The translations under genes and the position numbers were made by a program. Positions 24,532 through 32,764 of a DNA stretch of 37,357 bases are shown in pieces; positions within the stretch are counted from its first letter, which is position 1; each line of letters begins with the position of its first letter. Below the pieces are notes generated by a model that saw only the letters and a list, made by a program, of their open reading frames with translations, was not told where the DNA came from and did no database searches. The DNA comes from CAZQCV01 sp964591665 (GTDB lineage: Bacteria; Patescibacteriota; Minisyncoccia; Phycocordibacterales; UBA9973): contig CAZQCV010000005.1 in NCBI GenBank assembly GCA_964591665.1, forward strand, positions 1-37,357, written 5' to 3'.

Positions 24532-25905
24532 CTACTGTGCTGCAATGACTTGATCAATAGAACCTTTCATGTAGAACGCATCTTCTGGAAGATGGTCATG
24601 TTTACCTTCGAGGATTTCTTTAAATGAACGAACTGTTTCGGCACGAGATACATATTGTCCTGGTCGTCCAGTAAATTGTTCCGCAACAAAAAACGGTTGT
24701 GACAAGAATTTCTGAATTTTACGAGCACGAAGTACAAGTTCTTTATCTTCTTGAGAAAGTTCTTCCATACCAAGAATCGCAATAATGTCTTGCAAATCTT
24801 TATATCGTTGTAGTACACGTTGCACTTCACGAGCAACGTCATAGTGTTCTTGCCCAACAATAGCAACATCAAGAATTGTTGATGATGAATCAAGTGGGTC
24901 AACAGCTGGATAAATACCCAACTCTGAAAGCGATCTGTTGAGCACTACCGTTGAGTCCAAGTGTGCAAATGTTGTTGCAGGTGCCGGGTCAGTTAAGTCA
25001 TCAGCAGGCACATACACCGCTTGCACTGAAGTAACAGAACCTTTATTTGTTGAAGTAATACGTTCTTGCATCGCACCCATTTCACCTGCAAGTGTTGGCT
25101 GATACCCTACCGCAGATGGAATACGTCCAAGAAGTGCTGATACTTCAGATCCTGCTTGTGTAAATCGAAAAATATTGTCAATGAAGAGAAGCACATCTTT
25201 ACCTGCTTCGTCTCGAAAATGTTCTGCCATAGTAAGACCAGTAAGCGCTACACGAAGACGAGCACCAGGTGGTTCATTCATTTGTCCGAACACCATAGCG
25301 AGTTTATCGAGCACACCACCATCTTTCATTTCATGATACAAATCATTACCTTCACGTGTTCGTTCACCCACACCAGCAAACACAGAGTATCCTCCGTGTT
25401 CTGAAGCAATATTGTGGATTAACTCCTGAACCACAACAGTCTTTCCCACACCAGCACCACCGAAAAGACCTACTTTACCACCTTTCATGATAGGACAGAT
25501 GAGATCTATAACCTTGATACCAGTTTCAAGAATTTCAACACTTGTCGCTTGTTCAACGAATTCTGGTGCACGACGATGAATAGGCATTTTTTTTGCAGTT
25601 GTTGCAGTTGGTTTTCCACCATCAATGGTTTCACCGAGCACGTTGAAGATACGACCAAGTGTATCTGTACCAACAGGAACAGAGATAGGAAGACCTGTGT
25701 CAATTACTTCTGTACCGCGAGCGAGTCCATCGGTAGAGTCCATTGCAATAGCACGAACCATACCGTTGCCAAGGTGGTATTCTGTTTCTAGAACCAACTT
25801 TTTACCATCAACCATGACTTCAAGGGCGTTGTATACATCAGGAATATTTTCCTCAAAGTGGATGTCGACAACCGGACCGATAACTTGTTTTACTTTTCCT
25901 TTCAT
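24532..25905 (-). CDS. atpD: ATP synthase beta subunit
   Basis: Catalytic F1 subunit, 457 residues. Walker A GGAGVGKTV is at 149-157, the GERTREGNDLYHEM segment near 186 contains the catalytic glutamate region, and the regulatory loop EELSQEDKELVLRARK near 395 corresponds to the DELSEED motif. VLLFIDNIFRFTQAGSEVSALLGRIPSAVGYQPTLA-type sequence is present. The preceding gene in the operon is not atpG itself but an extra 103-residue membrane protein. Confidence 0.97.
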   Translation of the reverse strand: MKGKVKQVIGPVVDIHFEENIPDVYNALEVMVDGKKLVLETEYHLGNGMVRAIAMDSTDGLARGTEVIDTGLPISVPVGTDTLGRIFNVLGETIDGGKPTATTAKKMPIHRRAPEFVEQATSVEILETGIKVIDLICPIMKGGKVGLFGGAGVGKTVVVQELIHNIASEHGGYSVFAGVGERTREGNDLYHEMKDGGVLDKLAMVFGQMNEPPGARLRVALTGLTMAEHFRDEAGKDVLLFIDNIFRFTQAGSEVSALLGRIPSAVGYQPTLAGEMGAMQERITSTNKGSVTSVQAVYVPADDLTDPAPATTFAHLDSTVVLNRSLSELGIYPAVDPLDSSSTILDVAIVGQEHYDVAREVQRVLQRYKDLQDIIAILGMEELSQEDKELVLRARKIQKFLSQPFFVAEQFTGRPGQYVSRAETVRSFKEILEGKHDHLPEDAFYMKGSIDQVIAAQ

Positions 25906-25921
25906 ATGATTTTTACATTAA

Positions 25922-26233
25922 TTAATAATTTCTAAAAAAATATCTAAACCAGACTAAGATTATGTAAACGCTACTGAGGATTATAGAAAATAGTACTAGT
26001 TTTTTATTTTCTACAACACCTTTATTCCAAATAAGAGAAAAAAATAGACAGAATAAAGAAATGACACTAATCACAAGAAGCCATTGAGCAGAGATGGATA
26101 AGAGAAATATTCCACCATTGAAACCACCTCCTTGTCCATCGGTGATTAGTGTTGATTGATTAAAAAATTTAACAATCAATGACCCCAACACTATCTGAAA
26201 CAAGGACAACATTAAGAGAAATGCTTTTTTCAT
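25922..26233 (-). CDS. Membrane protein of unknown function inserted between atpG and atpD (103 aa)
   Basis: No family recognised. Three hydrophobic segments (about 4-22, 47-66 and 78-95) and a glycine-rich loop (TDGQGGGFNGG) between the first and second. The first segment could instead be a signal peptide. It begins 3 nt after the corrected atpG stop and ends 16 nt before atpD, so it is translated within the ATP synthase operon, where no gene is normally found. It may be an accessory or assembly factor, or a lineage-specific insertion. Confidence 0.65.
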   Translation of the reverse strand: MKKAFLLMLSLFQIVLGSLIVKFFNQSTLITDGQGGGFNGGIFLLSISAQWLLVISVISLFCLFFSLIWNKGVVENKKLVLFSIILSSVYIILVWFRYFFRNY

Positions 26234-26236
26234 ACT

Positions 26237-27261
26237 TTAACTCACACTCGCCATTCCGGCACTAATTTCTGATATTTCTTTGGTAATACTTGCCTGTCGT
26301 GCTTNNNNNNNNNNNNNNNNNNNNNNNNNNNNNNNNNNNNNNNNNNNNNNNNNNNNNNNNNNNNNNNNNNNNNNNNNNNNNNNNNNNNNNNNNNNNNNNN
26401 NNNNGCCATTCCGGCACTAATTTCTGATATTTCTTTGGTAATACTTGCCTGTCGTGCTTTGTTATAAACCAACGTTAGATCACTTATCATATCACCAGCT
26501 GCATCAGTTGCATTCTTCATTGCGACCATTCGGGAAGATTGTTCAGAGGCTACAGACTCAAGGATCATCTGAAATATTTCTATGCGGAAAATTTTGTGAA
26601 TCAAAGTATCAAAGATGAATGAGATGCTTGGTTCAAAAGTAAAAGTTTGTGCTTGATGGTTAGTATTTTCTTTTGATTCGGCAACGTCAAACGGTAAGAT
26701 ATTTTTAACATGTGGTTTTTGTAAAAGCGCTGAGATAAAATCTGTAGCAAGCATAGTGACTTCATCGTATCGTCCTTGTTCGAACTCACTTAAGATAAAG
26801 TTTGCGATTGGTAACGTGTCACTATAGGACACAGATTCTGGAAGATGCGTGAAAGACGCAACAATCGTAAACCCTAATCTTCGAAGGGCTGCTTCGCCCT
26901 TTTTACCGACAACTACAAATTCATAAACCTTCGTTGGATTAGATTTTACTATCTGCAACATAGTTCGAAGGATCTGTGCATTATAAGCGCCGCACTGCCC
27001 ACGATTTGAAGTTACAAGAACCATGAGTGTTTTACCCGCGGCATGTTTCTTTAGAAGTGGATGTTGTTCAAGTAAAAGTGGAGTCTTTGCAATAACATCA
27101 GCAATAATCTCCTCAGCATATGTCGCATATGGTCGTGAAGACAGGGTCAACGAAACACTTTTGCGCATCTTAGAAGCAGCAACAAGTTCCATTGCTTTTG
27201 TTATTTTCTTCGTGTTTTTAAACGAAGCTATTCGACGTTTTATCTCTTTTCCTGAAGCCAT
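26237..27261 (-). CDS. atpG: ATP synthase gamma subunit (interrupted by a scaffold gap)
   Basis: Rotary central shaft of F1. N-terminal SGKEIKRRIASFKNTKKITKAMELVAASKMRK is diagnostic, and the C-terminal NKARQASITKEISEISAGM matches the family end. A run of 100 N (26305-26404) interrupts the 3' end, and the 55 bases before it (26250-26304) are repeated exactly after it (26405-26459). If the gap is removed with one copy, the frame reads on to ...SAGMASVS and stops at TAA 26239-26237, giving 289 residues, the normal length. Read as given, the frame stops at 26242 with an unrelated tail, which is an artefact. Confidence 0.92.
26305..26404. other. Assembly gap (100 N) flanked by a 55-base duplication
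   Basis: Exactly 100 N, the usual placeholder for an unknown gap. The 55 bases to its left recur to its right, so the two contig ends overlap and probably no sequence is missing. Confidence 0.95.
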
Positions 27262-27264
27262 GGT

Positions 27265-28770
27265 TTATGCGAGAAATGATTTAGTAAATTCTTCAATTGT
27301 TGCTTTTAAAGCTGTTTCGCTTGCATCAGTCCACATTTTTTCTTTTTGAATATCTTCTATGAACACTTTACAGTTTACTTTTACATATTCAATAAGTCCT
27401 GACTCGTATGCACGTACTTGTTCAACTGGAACTGCATCCATGTACCCTCGTGTAAGCGCATACAATGAAATAACCTGCTCTTCTGTTTTTTGTGGGGCAT
27501 ATTGTGCTTGCTTGAGAAGTTCTACGGCACGGCGACCACGATTAAGTTGTTTTTTGGTTGACTCATCAAGATCAGAACCGAATTGAGAGAAGGCTTCTAG
27601 TTCTCGAAACTGTGCAAGATCAAGTTTAAGCGTACCAGCAACTTTTTTCATTGCTTTGATTTGCGCATCGCCACCCACACGTGACACAGAGTTCCCCACG
27701 TTTACCGCAGGGCGAATACCCTTGTAAAAGAGATCTGTCTCAAGGAAGATCTGTCCATCAGTAATAGAGATCACATTTGTAGGAATGTATGCAGAAATAT
27801 CGCCAGCCTGGGTTTCGATAATTGGAAGTGCGGTAATAGAACCACCACCATGTTCTTTGTTTCTACGGCATGCACGTTCAAGAAGTCGTGAGTGAAGATA
27901 GAACACATCACCAGGATATGCTTCACGACCTGGCGGACGACGAAGCAAGAGAGATATTTCTCGATATGCTACTGCATGCTTTGATAAGTCGTCATAGATG
28001 ATAAGAACATCTTTGCCTTTATCCATAAAGTACTCAGCAATCGCAACACCAGCATACGGTGCCAAATATTGTAGAGATGCAGGATCTTGAGCACCTGCAG
28101 AAACGATAACTGAGTAGTCCATCGCTCCACCAGCTCGAAGTTTTGCTTCAATTTGTTTTAATTTTGAATCCTTTTGCCCGATAGAAACATAGACACAAAA
28201 GAGGTCTTGGCCTTTTTGGTTCAGAATTGTGTCAACAGCAATAGCTGTTTTACCTGTTTGACGATCACCAATAATAAGCTCTCGCTGGCCACGACCGATC
28301 GGAATCAACGCATCAATTGCTTTAATACCTGTCTGCATTGGCTGATTAACTGATTGACGAGAAATCACACCAGAAGCAACTCGTTCAATTAAGTATTTGC
28401 TATCACTTTTTATTGCACCTTTACCATCAATAGGAAGACCAAGCGGGTTTACCACTCGCCCAAGAACCGCATCACCTACAGGTATGTCCAAAATGCGTCC
28501 AAGTGATTTTACCACCATACCTTCATGAATACCCTTTGAATCTCCAAGTACGATAACACCGACAGATTCTTCTTCAAGGTTAAGTGCTACACCTTGTGCC
28601 CCATTTTCAAATTCAACAAGTTCTGAAGCTCTGATAGTAGAAAGTCCTGAGACACGAGTTATACCATCAAATATCTCAGTTACATGACCTACTCGTTCTT
28701 CATGCTGATCAACTTTATATTTATTAATTTCATTTTTTAAATTTTCGAGAATTGTGTTTTGTGTTGCCAT
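27265..28770 (-). CDS. atpA: ATP synthase alpha subunit
   Basis: Non-catalytic nucleotide-binding F1 subunit, 501 residues. The P-loop GDRQTGKT is at 168-175; other landmarks are VVNPLGLPIDGKG near 106, YDDLSKHAVAYREISLLLRRPPGREAYPGD-like sequence near 260-290, and SVSRVGG near 357. N-terminal and C-terminal domains are complete. Only 3 nt separate it from atpG and 2 nt from atpH. Confidence 0.97.
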   Translation of the reverse strand: MATQNTILENLKNEINKYKVDQHEERVGHVTEIFDGITRVSGLSTIRASELVEFENGAQGVALNLEEESVGVIVLGDSKGIHEGMVVKSLGRILDIPVGDAVLGRVVNPLGLPIDGKGAIKSDSKYLIERVASGVISRQSVNQPMQTGIKAIDALIPIGRGQRELIIGDRQTGKTAIAVDTILNQKGQDLFCVYVSIGQKDSKLKQIEAKLRAGGAMDYSVIVSAGAQDPASLQYLAPYAGVAIAEYFMDKGKDVLIIYDDLSKHAVAYREISLLLRRPPGREAYPGDVFYLHSRLLERACRRNKEHGGGSITALPIIETQAGDISAYIPTNVISITDGQIFLETDLFYKGIRPAVNVGNSVSRVGGDAQIKAMKKVAGTLKLDLAQFRELEAFSQFGSDLDESTKKQLNRGRRAVELLKQAQYAPQKTEEQVISLYALTRGYMDAVPVEQVRAYESGLIEYVKVNCKVFIEDIQKEKMWTDASETALKATIEEFTKSFLA

Positions 28771-28772
28771 AC

Positions 28773-29186
28773 TTAATTATGTGTTAATTGTTTTTCAAGC
28801 GACCGTAGTGAATTTCTGATAGTAAAATCAAAGAGTCTGTCTTCTATCTGAATTTGCACCCCTCCAAGAACTTTTTGATCAATAGATTCTTTGATAGAAA
28901 TCTTTTTGTCTTTATATAATTCTTGAATGAACGCGATGATTTCTTCTCTCTCTTCTTTAGTAGGTTGTGAACGAAGTGTTATATGTGCTTCAACAATTCC
29001 TTCACGAGTATTGTATATTTTTGTAAAAGCAGAAAGAATTTTTTTCCAAAAGGCATCGCCTGGGCGTTTCTTTTTTACAAGAGAGACAAATCGTGCAACA
29101 ACTTCAGGAACTGAATTATCATCAATATCATGAGTTACCTCATACAACAACTCAGCATATATTTGTGGTAATTTAGTGTATCGCAT
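28773..29186 (-). CDS. atpH: ATP synthase delta subunit (short form)
   Basis: Peripheral-stalk connector between F1 alpha and the b subunits. The 137-residue product is short against the usual 170-180; the C-terminal signature is present (KVLGGVQIQIEDRLFDFTIRNSLRSLEKQL, residues about 104-133 in consecutive parts), while the N-terminal helical domain that contacts alpha looks trimmed. Its start overlaps the end of atpF by 14 nt. Confidence 0.85.
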   Translation of the reverse strand: MRYTKLPQIYAELLYEVTHDIDDNSVPEVVARFVSLVKKKRPGDAFWKKILSAFTKIYNTREGIVEAHITLRSQPTKEEREEIIAFIQELYKDKKISIKESIDQKVLGGVQIQIEDRLFDFTIRNSLRSLEKQLTHN

Positions 29187-29679
29187 GGTCGTGCATACGT
29201 TTTTCTACTAATTGTTTATCGAGTCCTCCATCAGTAAAGACATCCTCAATGGCTTTTTCTGCAGCATCGATAACTACATGAGCCATTTGATTTTGTGCAT
29301 CTTTAATGATTGTCTCTTTTTCACGTTCAAGTGTAGCTTTTCCATCTTTAAGCATTGCTTCTACTTGCGCCTTTGTTTCAGAAAGCAAAGTATCACGTTT
29401 TTGTTCAGCGTCTTTCTTTGCTGATTGTACAATCTCGAAAGCTTCTTTGCGAGCCTTCTCAAGCTCTGTCTTGTAAACTTCTTCAGCTTCTTTAACAAGC
29501 TTGGCATGACGATCAGCGTCTTTGAGACCTTTGTCGATAGTCTCAGTTCTTTCATCAAGCATTTTTGTGAGTGGTTTGATAGCAAAAAAATACAACACCG
29601 TAAAAACAACCGAGAAGTTAATCAGCTGAAATACTACTCCTTGAAAATTTATATGAAATGTCCCTAGTAATGAATCCAT
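29173..29679 (-). CDS. atpF: ATP synthase b subunit
   Basis: Membrane-anchored peripheral stalk of Fo, 168 residues. One transmembrane segment at about 14-32 (VVFQLINFSVVFTVLYFFA) is followed by a long charged coiled coil (about 40-150), the standard architecture. I chose the ATG at 29679 (MDSLLGTFHINF); an upstream start at 29742 would run through the hairpin downstream of atpE and is unlikely. A TAGTAT box lies 7 nt before this ATG. Confidence 0.9.
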   Translation of the reverse strand: MDSLLGTFHINFQGVVFQLINFSVVFTVLYFFAIKPLTKMLDERTETIDKGLKDADRHAKLVKEAEEVYKTELEKARKEAFEIVQSAKKDAEQKRDTLLSETKAQVEAMLKDGKATLEREKETIIKDAQNQMAHVVIDAAEKAIEDVFTDGGLDKQLVEKRMHDHAIH

Positions 29680-29691
29680 AAGATATATACT

Positions 29692-29736
29692 AGCGAGGAG
29701 ACACTGCACAAGCACATGCGCAGTGAACTTCTCGCT
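29692..29736 (-). other. Intercistronic hairpin between atpE and atpF
   Basis: AGCGAG (29692-29697) pairs with CTCGCT (29731-29736) and CACTGC with GCAGTG further in, with small internal mismatches and a loop of about 12 nt. No U-tract follows in either direction, so it is probably an mRNA processing or stability element rather than a terminator. Confidence 0.6.
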
Positions 29737-29746
29737 GGTCAATTAT

Positions 29747-29959
29747 TTATTTAAGTGAGAATGCGATAACAAGTGCGTAAATAGCAATCGCTTCAGCAAA
29801 CGCTGCACCAAGAAGCATCGGTACGAGAATTTTTGAAGCTGCTTCAGGATTTCGTCCGATTGATTCCATAGCTTTTGAACCGATCATACCGATACCGATA
29901 GCAGGAGCGATACCACCAACTGCGATTGTGATTGCTTTTGCAAGAGGAAGAATTTCCAT
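29747..29959 (-). CDS. atpE: ATP synthase c subunit
   Basis: Membrane rotor subunit that carries the ion. The 70-residue hairpin has helix 1 with GGIAPAIGIGMIGSKA (15-30), the polar loop R36-N37-P38, and helix 2 with the ion-binding carboxylate E56 in AAFAEAIAIYALV. The Na+-coordinating residues of sodium-type c subunits (a Gln in helix 1 and Ser/Thr after the Glu) are absent, so proton coupling is inferred. It is separated from atpB by 61 nt and from atpF by 67 nt, each containing a hairpin. Confidence 0.96.
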   Translation of the reverse strand: MEILPLAKAITIAVGGIAPAIGIGMIGSKAMESIGRNPEAASKILVPMLLGAAFAEAIAIYALVIAFSLK

Positions 29960-29989
29960 AATATATTTTATCTAATTACCTAATAAATG

Positions 29990-30012
29990 ACCCGCGAGAG
30001 CGGATCTCGGGT
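29990..30012 (-). other. Intercistronic hairpin between atpB and atpE
   Basis: ACCCG-(CG)-AGA (29990-29999) pairs with TCTCGGGT (30005-30012) around a 5-nt loop, with a 2-nt bulge. No U-tract. Together with the hairpin after atpE it brackets the atpE cistron. Confidence 0.5.
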
Positions 30013-30020
30013 ATTCATCA

Positions 30021-31004
30021 TTACTTAACGACGAACACTCGAGAGACGTTCTCATCCTCGTGAATAATTTCTTCAACTTCTACTTCATCTACACTTCCAT
30101 GGTGCTCTTCATGATCATCATGACCATGATCATGCGAAGCGATCGTAAAGTATACAAGTGTAAGCATTGCAAATACCACAGCCTGAACAACACCTACGAG
30201 AATTTCCAGGAAAATAAACGGTATTGGTGCAACCAAGCCAGCGAGAGACGATATTGAAACAAGAAGTACTTCTCCAGCAAAAACGTTACCGAAGAGACGA
30301 AATGACAATGATGCAACTTTTGCAGTCTCACCAATTACTTCAAGAAGTCCAACAAAGAATGTAATGAGCGCAATGACTGGACCCATCGGTTCTTTTCGAA
30401 TATTTTTAAGAGAATGCCAAATACCTGAAAAGTTTATGTATTTGTTGAAAGTTTTCCAGAATCCGATAATAAATGCACCAAAAATATTAGATCCGAGCAC
30501 AGCAATAAGTGCAAATGCCAATGTAGTGTTTATATCAGCGGTACCACTTCGTATAAAAGGCACAAACACGCCATGATGATCAATACCGATCGCAGTCAGC
30601 GGAATAAGTCCAATCCAGTTGTTAATCAAAATAAAAAGGAAAAAAGTAAAAACAAGTGGAAAAACTTTTTTTGAAAGTTTCCGATCACCAGTTACCTGGT
30701 CACAAAGTTCAAGTGCACCTTCTATAATAATTTCAAACAATCCTTGAAGCCGCCCAGGAACCTGCTTAAGACTAGAGCGAATAGAAAACGCGAAAAAGAT
30801 AATAACAAAAACAGCCAACCAGCTTGTAAAAAGCGCGTTTGATATTTCAAGACCACCAACTTGAAAAACTGGTTCAGCTGGAAGAGATATTGCATGCTCT
30901 AGATGAGCACCGGATTCTGCGTGCTCATTTGAAACATCATGAGAAACGCCCTCTTTCGGGGCATTTGTAGTATGAACTGTTGTTTGTGCAGTATCTTGTG
31001 TCAT
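30021..31004 (-). CDS. atpB: ATP synthase a subunit with His/acid-rich tails
   Basis: Fo stator channel, 327 residues. The essential arginine is in SLSFRLFGNVFAGE near 237, and the last helices carry FIFLEILVGVVQAVVFAMLTLVYF-like sequence. Before the first helix is a soluble stretch of about 55 residues with several His; after the last helix is a 40-residue tail beginning SHDHGHDDHEEHHGS and ending in VFVVK. The His/Asp/Glu-rich tail is not a standard part of the family and could bind metal or buffer protons; that is inference. It starts 23 nt after the AtpZ-like gene. Confidence 0.94.
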   Translation of the reverse strand: MTQDTAQTTVHTTNAPKEGVSHDVSNEHAESGAHLEHAISLPAEPVFQVGGLEISNALFTSWLAVFVIIFFAFSIRSSLKQVPGRLQGLFEIIIEGALELCDQVTGDRKLSKKVFPLVFTFFLFILINNWIGLIPLTAIGIDHHGVFVPFIRSGTADINTTLAFALIAVLGSNIFGAFIIGFWKTFNKYINFSGIWHSLKNIRKEPMGPVIALITFFVGLLEVIGETAKVASLSFRLFGNVFAGEVLLVSISSLAGLVAPIPFIFLEILVGVVQAVVFAMLTLVYFTIASHDHGHDDHEEHHGSVDEVEVEEIIHEDENVSRVFVVK

Positions 31005-31027
31005 ATGTGTGATATGACGTTAGTATA

Positions 31028-31309
31028 CTACTTTTCTTCTTTTTTTTCAACTTTTTTTAAGTACTTAACCGTTTCTAGAAGAATTCCAATAGTTGAAAGG
31101 ATAAAACCAAGAACAGAAGCGCTCACGAGCCCCCAAGGCGCACTGTCTAGACGCGTATCAATGTATGATCCCACGATATATCCCAACGCGAGCGGACCCA
31201 AAATATATCCTGACAAATTCATAAAAAGAAACAACCCATCTCGCCACCACGGAAGCTTACCTTCTTTTTCTTTTTTTTCTTTCAATGAAAAACGTTTAAT
31301 TTCTGACAT
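31028..31309 (-). CDS. AtpZ/AtpI-like ATP synthase accessory membrane protein
   Basis: First gene of the ATP synthase operon, 93 residues with two transmembrane segments (about 27-45 and 58-78) between Lys-rich ends. FLFMNLSGYILGPLALGYIVGSYID is typical of the AtpZ/AtpI (Fo sector assembly or Mg2+/Ca2+ channel) group, where a GP/GxxxG pair lies in helix 1. I chose the ATG at 31309 (MSEIKRF); a longer frame starting at 31342 would overlap the tRNA gene. AtpI in E. coli is non-essential and assists c-ring assembly. Confidence 0.8.
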   Translation of the reverse strand: MSEIKRFSLKEKKEKEGKLPWWRDGLFLFMNLSGYILGPLALGYIVGSYIDTRLDSAPWGLVSASVLGFILSTIGILLETVKYLKKVEKKEEK

Positions 31310-31331
31310 AGAGATGGTTATTAGAAAGATG

Positions 31332-31404
31332 TGCGCGCTCATGGAGTCGAACCATGGACCTTTCGAGTATCAGTCGAGCGCTCTACCAACTGAGCTAAGC
31401 GCGC
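31332..31404 (-). tRNA. tRNA-Ile (anticodon GAU)
   Basis: A 73-nt cloverleaf: acceptor GCGCGCT/AGCGCGC, D arm GCTC-AGTTGGTA-GAGC, anticodon stem CTCGA/TCGAA with loop CTGATAC (anticodon GAT), variable AGGTC, T arm CATGG-TTCGACT-CCATG, discriminator A. Pair 27-43 is C-A, a mismatch at the top of the anticodon stem. The 3' CCA is not encoded (CAT follows the discriminator). It sits between prfA and the ATP synthase operon, 22 nt before the AtpZ-like start, and may be co-transcribed with it. Confidence 0.93.
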
Positions 31405-31413
31405 ATGAAGAAT

Positions 31414-31442
31414 ACTATATCAGATTTTCTCAGGTCATGCAA
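31414..31442 (-). promoter_or_regulatory. Promoter of tRNA-Ile, possibly of the ATP synthase operon
   Basis: On the - strand TTGCAT (31437-31442), 17 nt spacer, TATAGT (31414-31419). Transcription would begin 2-3 nt before the mature tRNA 5' end, so almost no leader must be removed. No clear terminator follows the tRNA, so read-through into atpZ is possible. Confidence 0.65.
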
Positions 31443-31464
31443 TAAATACAACCTACTGCAATCA

Positions 31465-32439
31465 TTACTCCTCACTCGCCTCTCCAACCTCTCCGGTCTG
31501 AAGTGCATCAATGATTTTTTGTATATCACCTTCCATAATCTTAGGAATGTTTGACCATGATTGTTTAATCCGATGATCAGTTACGCGGTCTTGAGGAAAG
31601 TTATAGGTGCGAATTTTTTCACTTCGATCTGCCGTACCGATCTGACTTTTTCGATCAGATGCGTATTTCGCCGCCTCTTCTTCATCTTTTTTTTGTTGTA
31701 GTTTTGCAATAAGAATTTGCATCGCTTTTTCACGGTTTGCTAACTGTGTTCGTTCAGAAGTACAACGTACATCAATACCTGTTGGTTTGTGTATCAAACG
31801 AACCGCTGTTTCAACTTTGTTGACGTTCTGTCCACCAGCACCACCTGAACGAGAATATTCCATCTCGATATCACCAGGCGGAATATCAATAGTTACTTTT
31901 TTCTTAATTGGCAGTACAGCAACAGAAGCGGTCGAGGTATGGATACGACCATTCTTCTCAGTTGCAGGAATACGCTGCACGCGATGTACGCCAGTTTCGT
32001 ACTGTAGTGTTTTATAAGTATCATTCCCTTTTACTTCAAAAGAAGCTTCTTTGTATCCACCAACTTCATTTTCAGAAATAGAGAGCTTTTTCCATTGCCA
32101 GTTATGTGTATCAGCGTAGAGTTCATACATATGCGCAAGTTCATACGCAAACAAGGATGCTTCGTCACCACCAGCACCAGCACGAACTTCGAGAATGATT
32201 TCGTTTGGAAATTCTTCTTCCTGCTTTTCTTTTTCGAGAATATCTTTTATTTGTTGTTCAATAGCTTCGCGTTGTGCACGAATACCTTCTAATTCTTCTT
32301 TCCCAAGTTCAAAAAGCGATGCATCATCTGCAATGGTAACTTTAATCACTTCTTCTTCTTGTTCAAGCTTTTCATAAAGATCAACAAGATAACTAGTCTG
32401 GTGATTTTTTCTTAATTCTTCTCGATTATGAATATCCAT
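31465..32439 (-). CDS. prfA: Peptide chain release factor 1
   Basis: Recognises UAA and UAG stop codons and triggers peptide release. The 324-residue product carries the codon-reading tripeptide P158-A159-T160 (RIPATEKNGRIHTS), which marks RF1 rather than RF2 (SPF), and the catalytic GGQ at 202-204 (SGGAGGQNVNKVE). It is slightly shorter than E. coli RF1 (360), mainly at the N-terminus. The start is the ATG at 32439; a TTG at 32457 in frame is not needed. It follows rpmE by 56 nt. Confidence 0.95.
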   Translation of the reverse strand: MDIHNREELRKNHQTSYLVDLYEKLEQEEEVIKVTIADDASLFELGKEELEGIRAQREAIEQQIKDILEKEKQEEEFPNEIILEVRAGAGGDEASLFAYELAHMYELYADTHNWQWKKLSISENEVGGYKEASFEVKGNDTYKTLQYETGVHRVQRIPATEKNGRIHTSTASVAVLPIKKKVTIDIPPGDIEMEYSRSGGAGGQNVNKVETAVRLIHKPTGIDVRCTSERTQLANREKAMQILIAKLQQKKDEEEAAKYASDRKSQIGTADRSEKIRTYNFPQDRVTDHRIKQSWSNIPKIMEGDIQKIIDALQTGEVGEASEE

Positions 32440-32495
32440 ATATACTCGACAATACAAAAAGCAACCACGCGAGTTACTTTTTATACGTTACTTCG

Positions 32496-32756
32496 TTATT
32501 TCTTTTTTGAAGCAGCTTGGCGATTCTTAAATTTATCAATACGTCCTGCAGTGTCGATGATTTTTTCATTGCCTGTATAGAACGGATGTGATTCACTTGA
32601 AATTTCAACTTTTACAAGTGGATATTCTTTCTTGTCGACAGAATATACTGCAGTTTCTTTAGAATCAATAGTTGACCACAAGAGAAATTCAGCATCACAT
32701 GATACATCTTTAAAAAGTACTTGTCGGTAGTTTTTTGGGTGAATGTCTTTTTTCAT
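32496..32756 (-). CDS. rpmE: 50S ribosomal protein L31, type B-like
   Basis: Large-subunit protein forming part of the inter-subunit bridge. The 86-residue product begins MKKDIHPKNYRQVLFKD and has SSESHPFYTGNEKIID near the middle, with a basic tail. The zinc-binding cysteines of the C+ form are absent (only one Cys), consistent with the zinc-free type. Co-directional with prfA, an arrangement also seen elsewhere. Confidence 0.95.
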   Translation of the reverse strand: MKKDIHPKNYRQVLFKDVSCDAEFLLWSTIDSKETAVYSVDKKEYPLVKVEISSESHPFYTGNEKIIDTAGRIDKFKNRQAASKKK

Positions 32757-32764
32757 ACTGGGTT

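Noticed and set aside
26250..26459. 55-base direct repeat as a biological repeat or mobile-element scar
   Set aside because: It flanks exactly 100 N and lies inside a conserved gene end; an unmerged contig overlap explains it better.
31310..31342. N-terminal extension of the AtpZ-like protein starting at 31342
   Set aside because: It would overlap the 3' end of tRNA-Ile, and family-like sequence begins only at the ATG at 31309.
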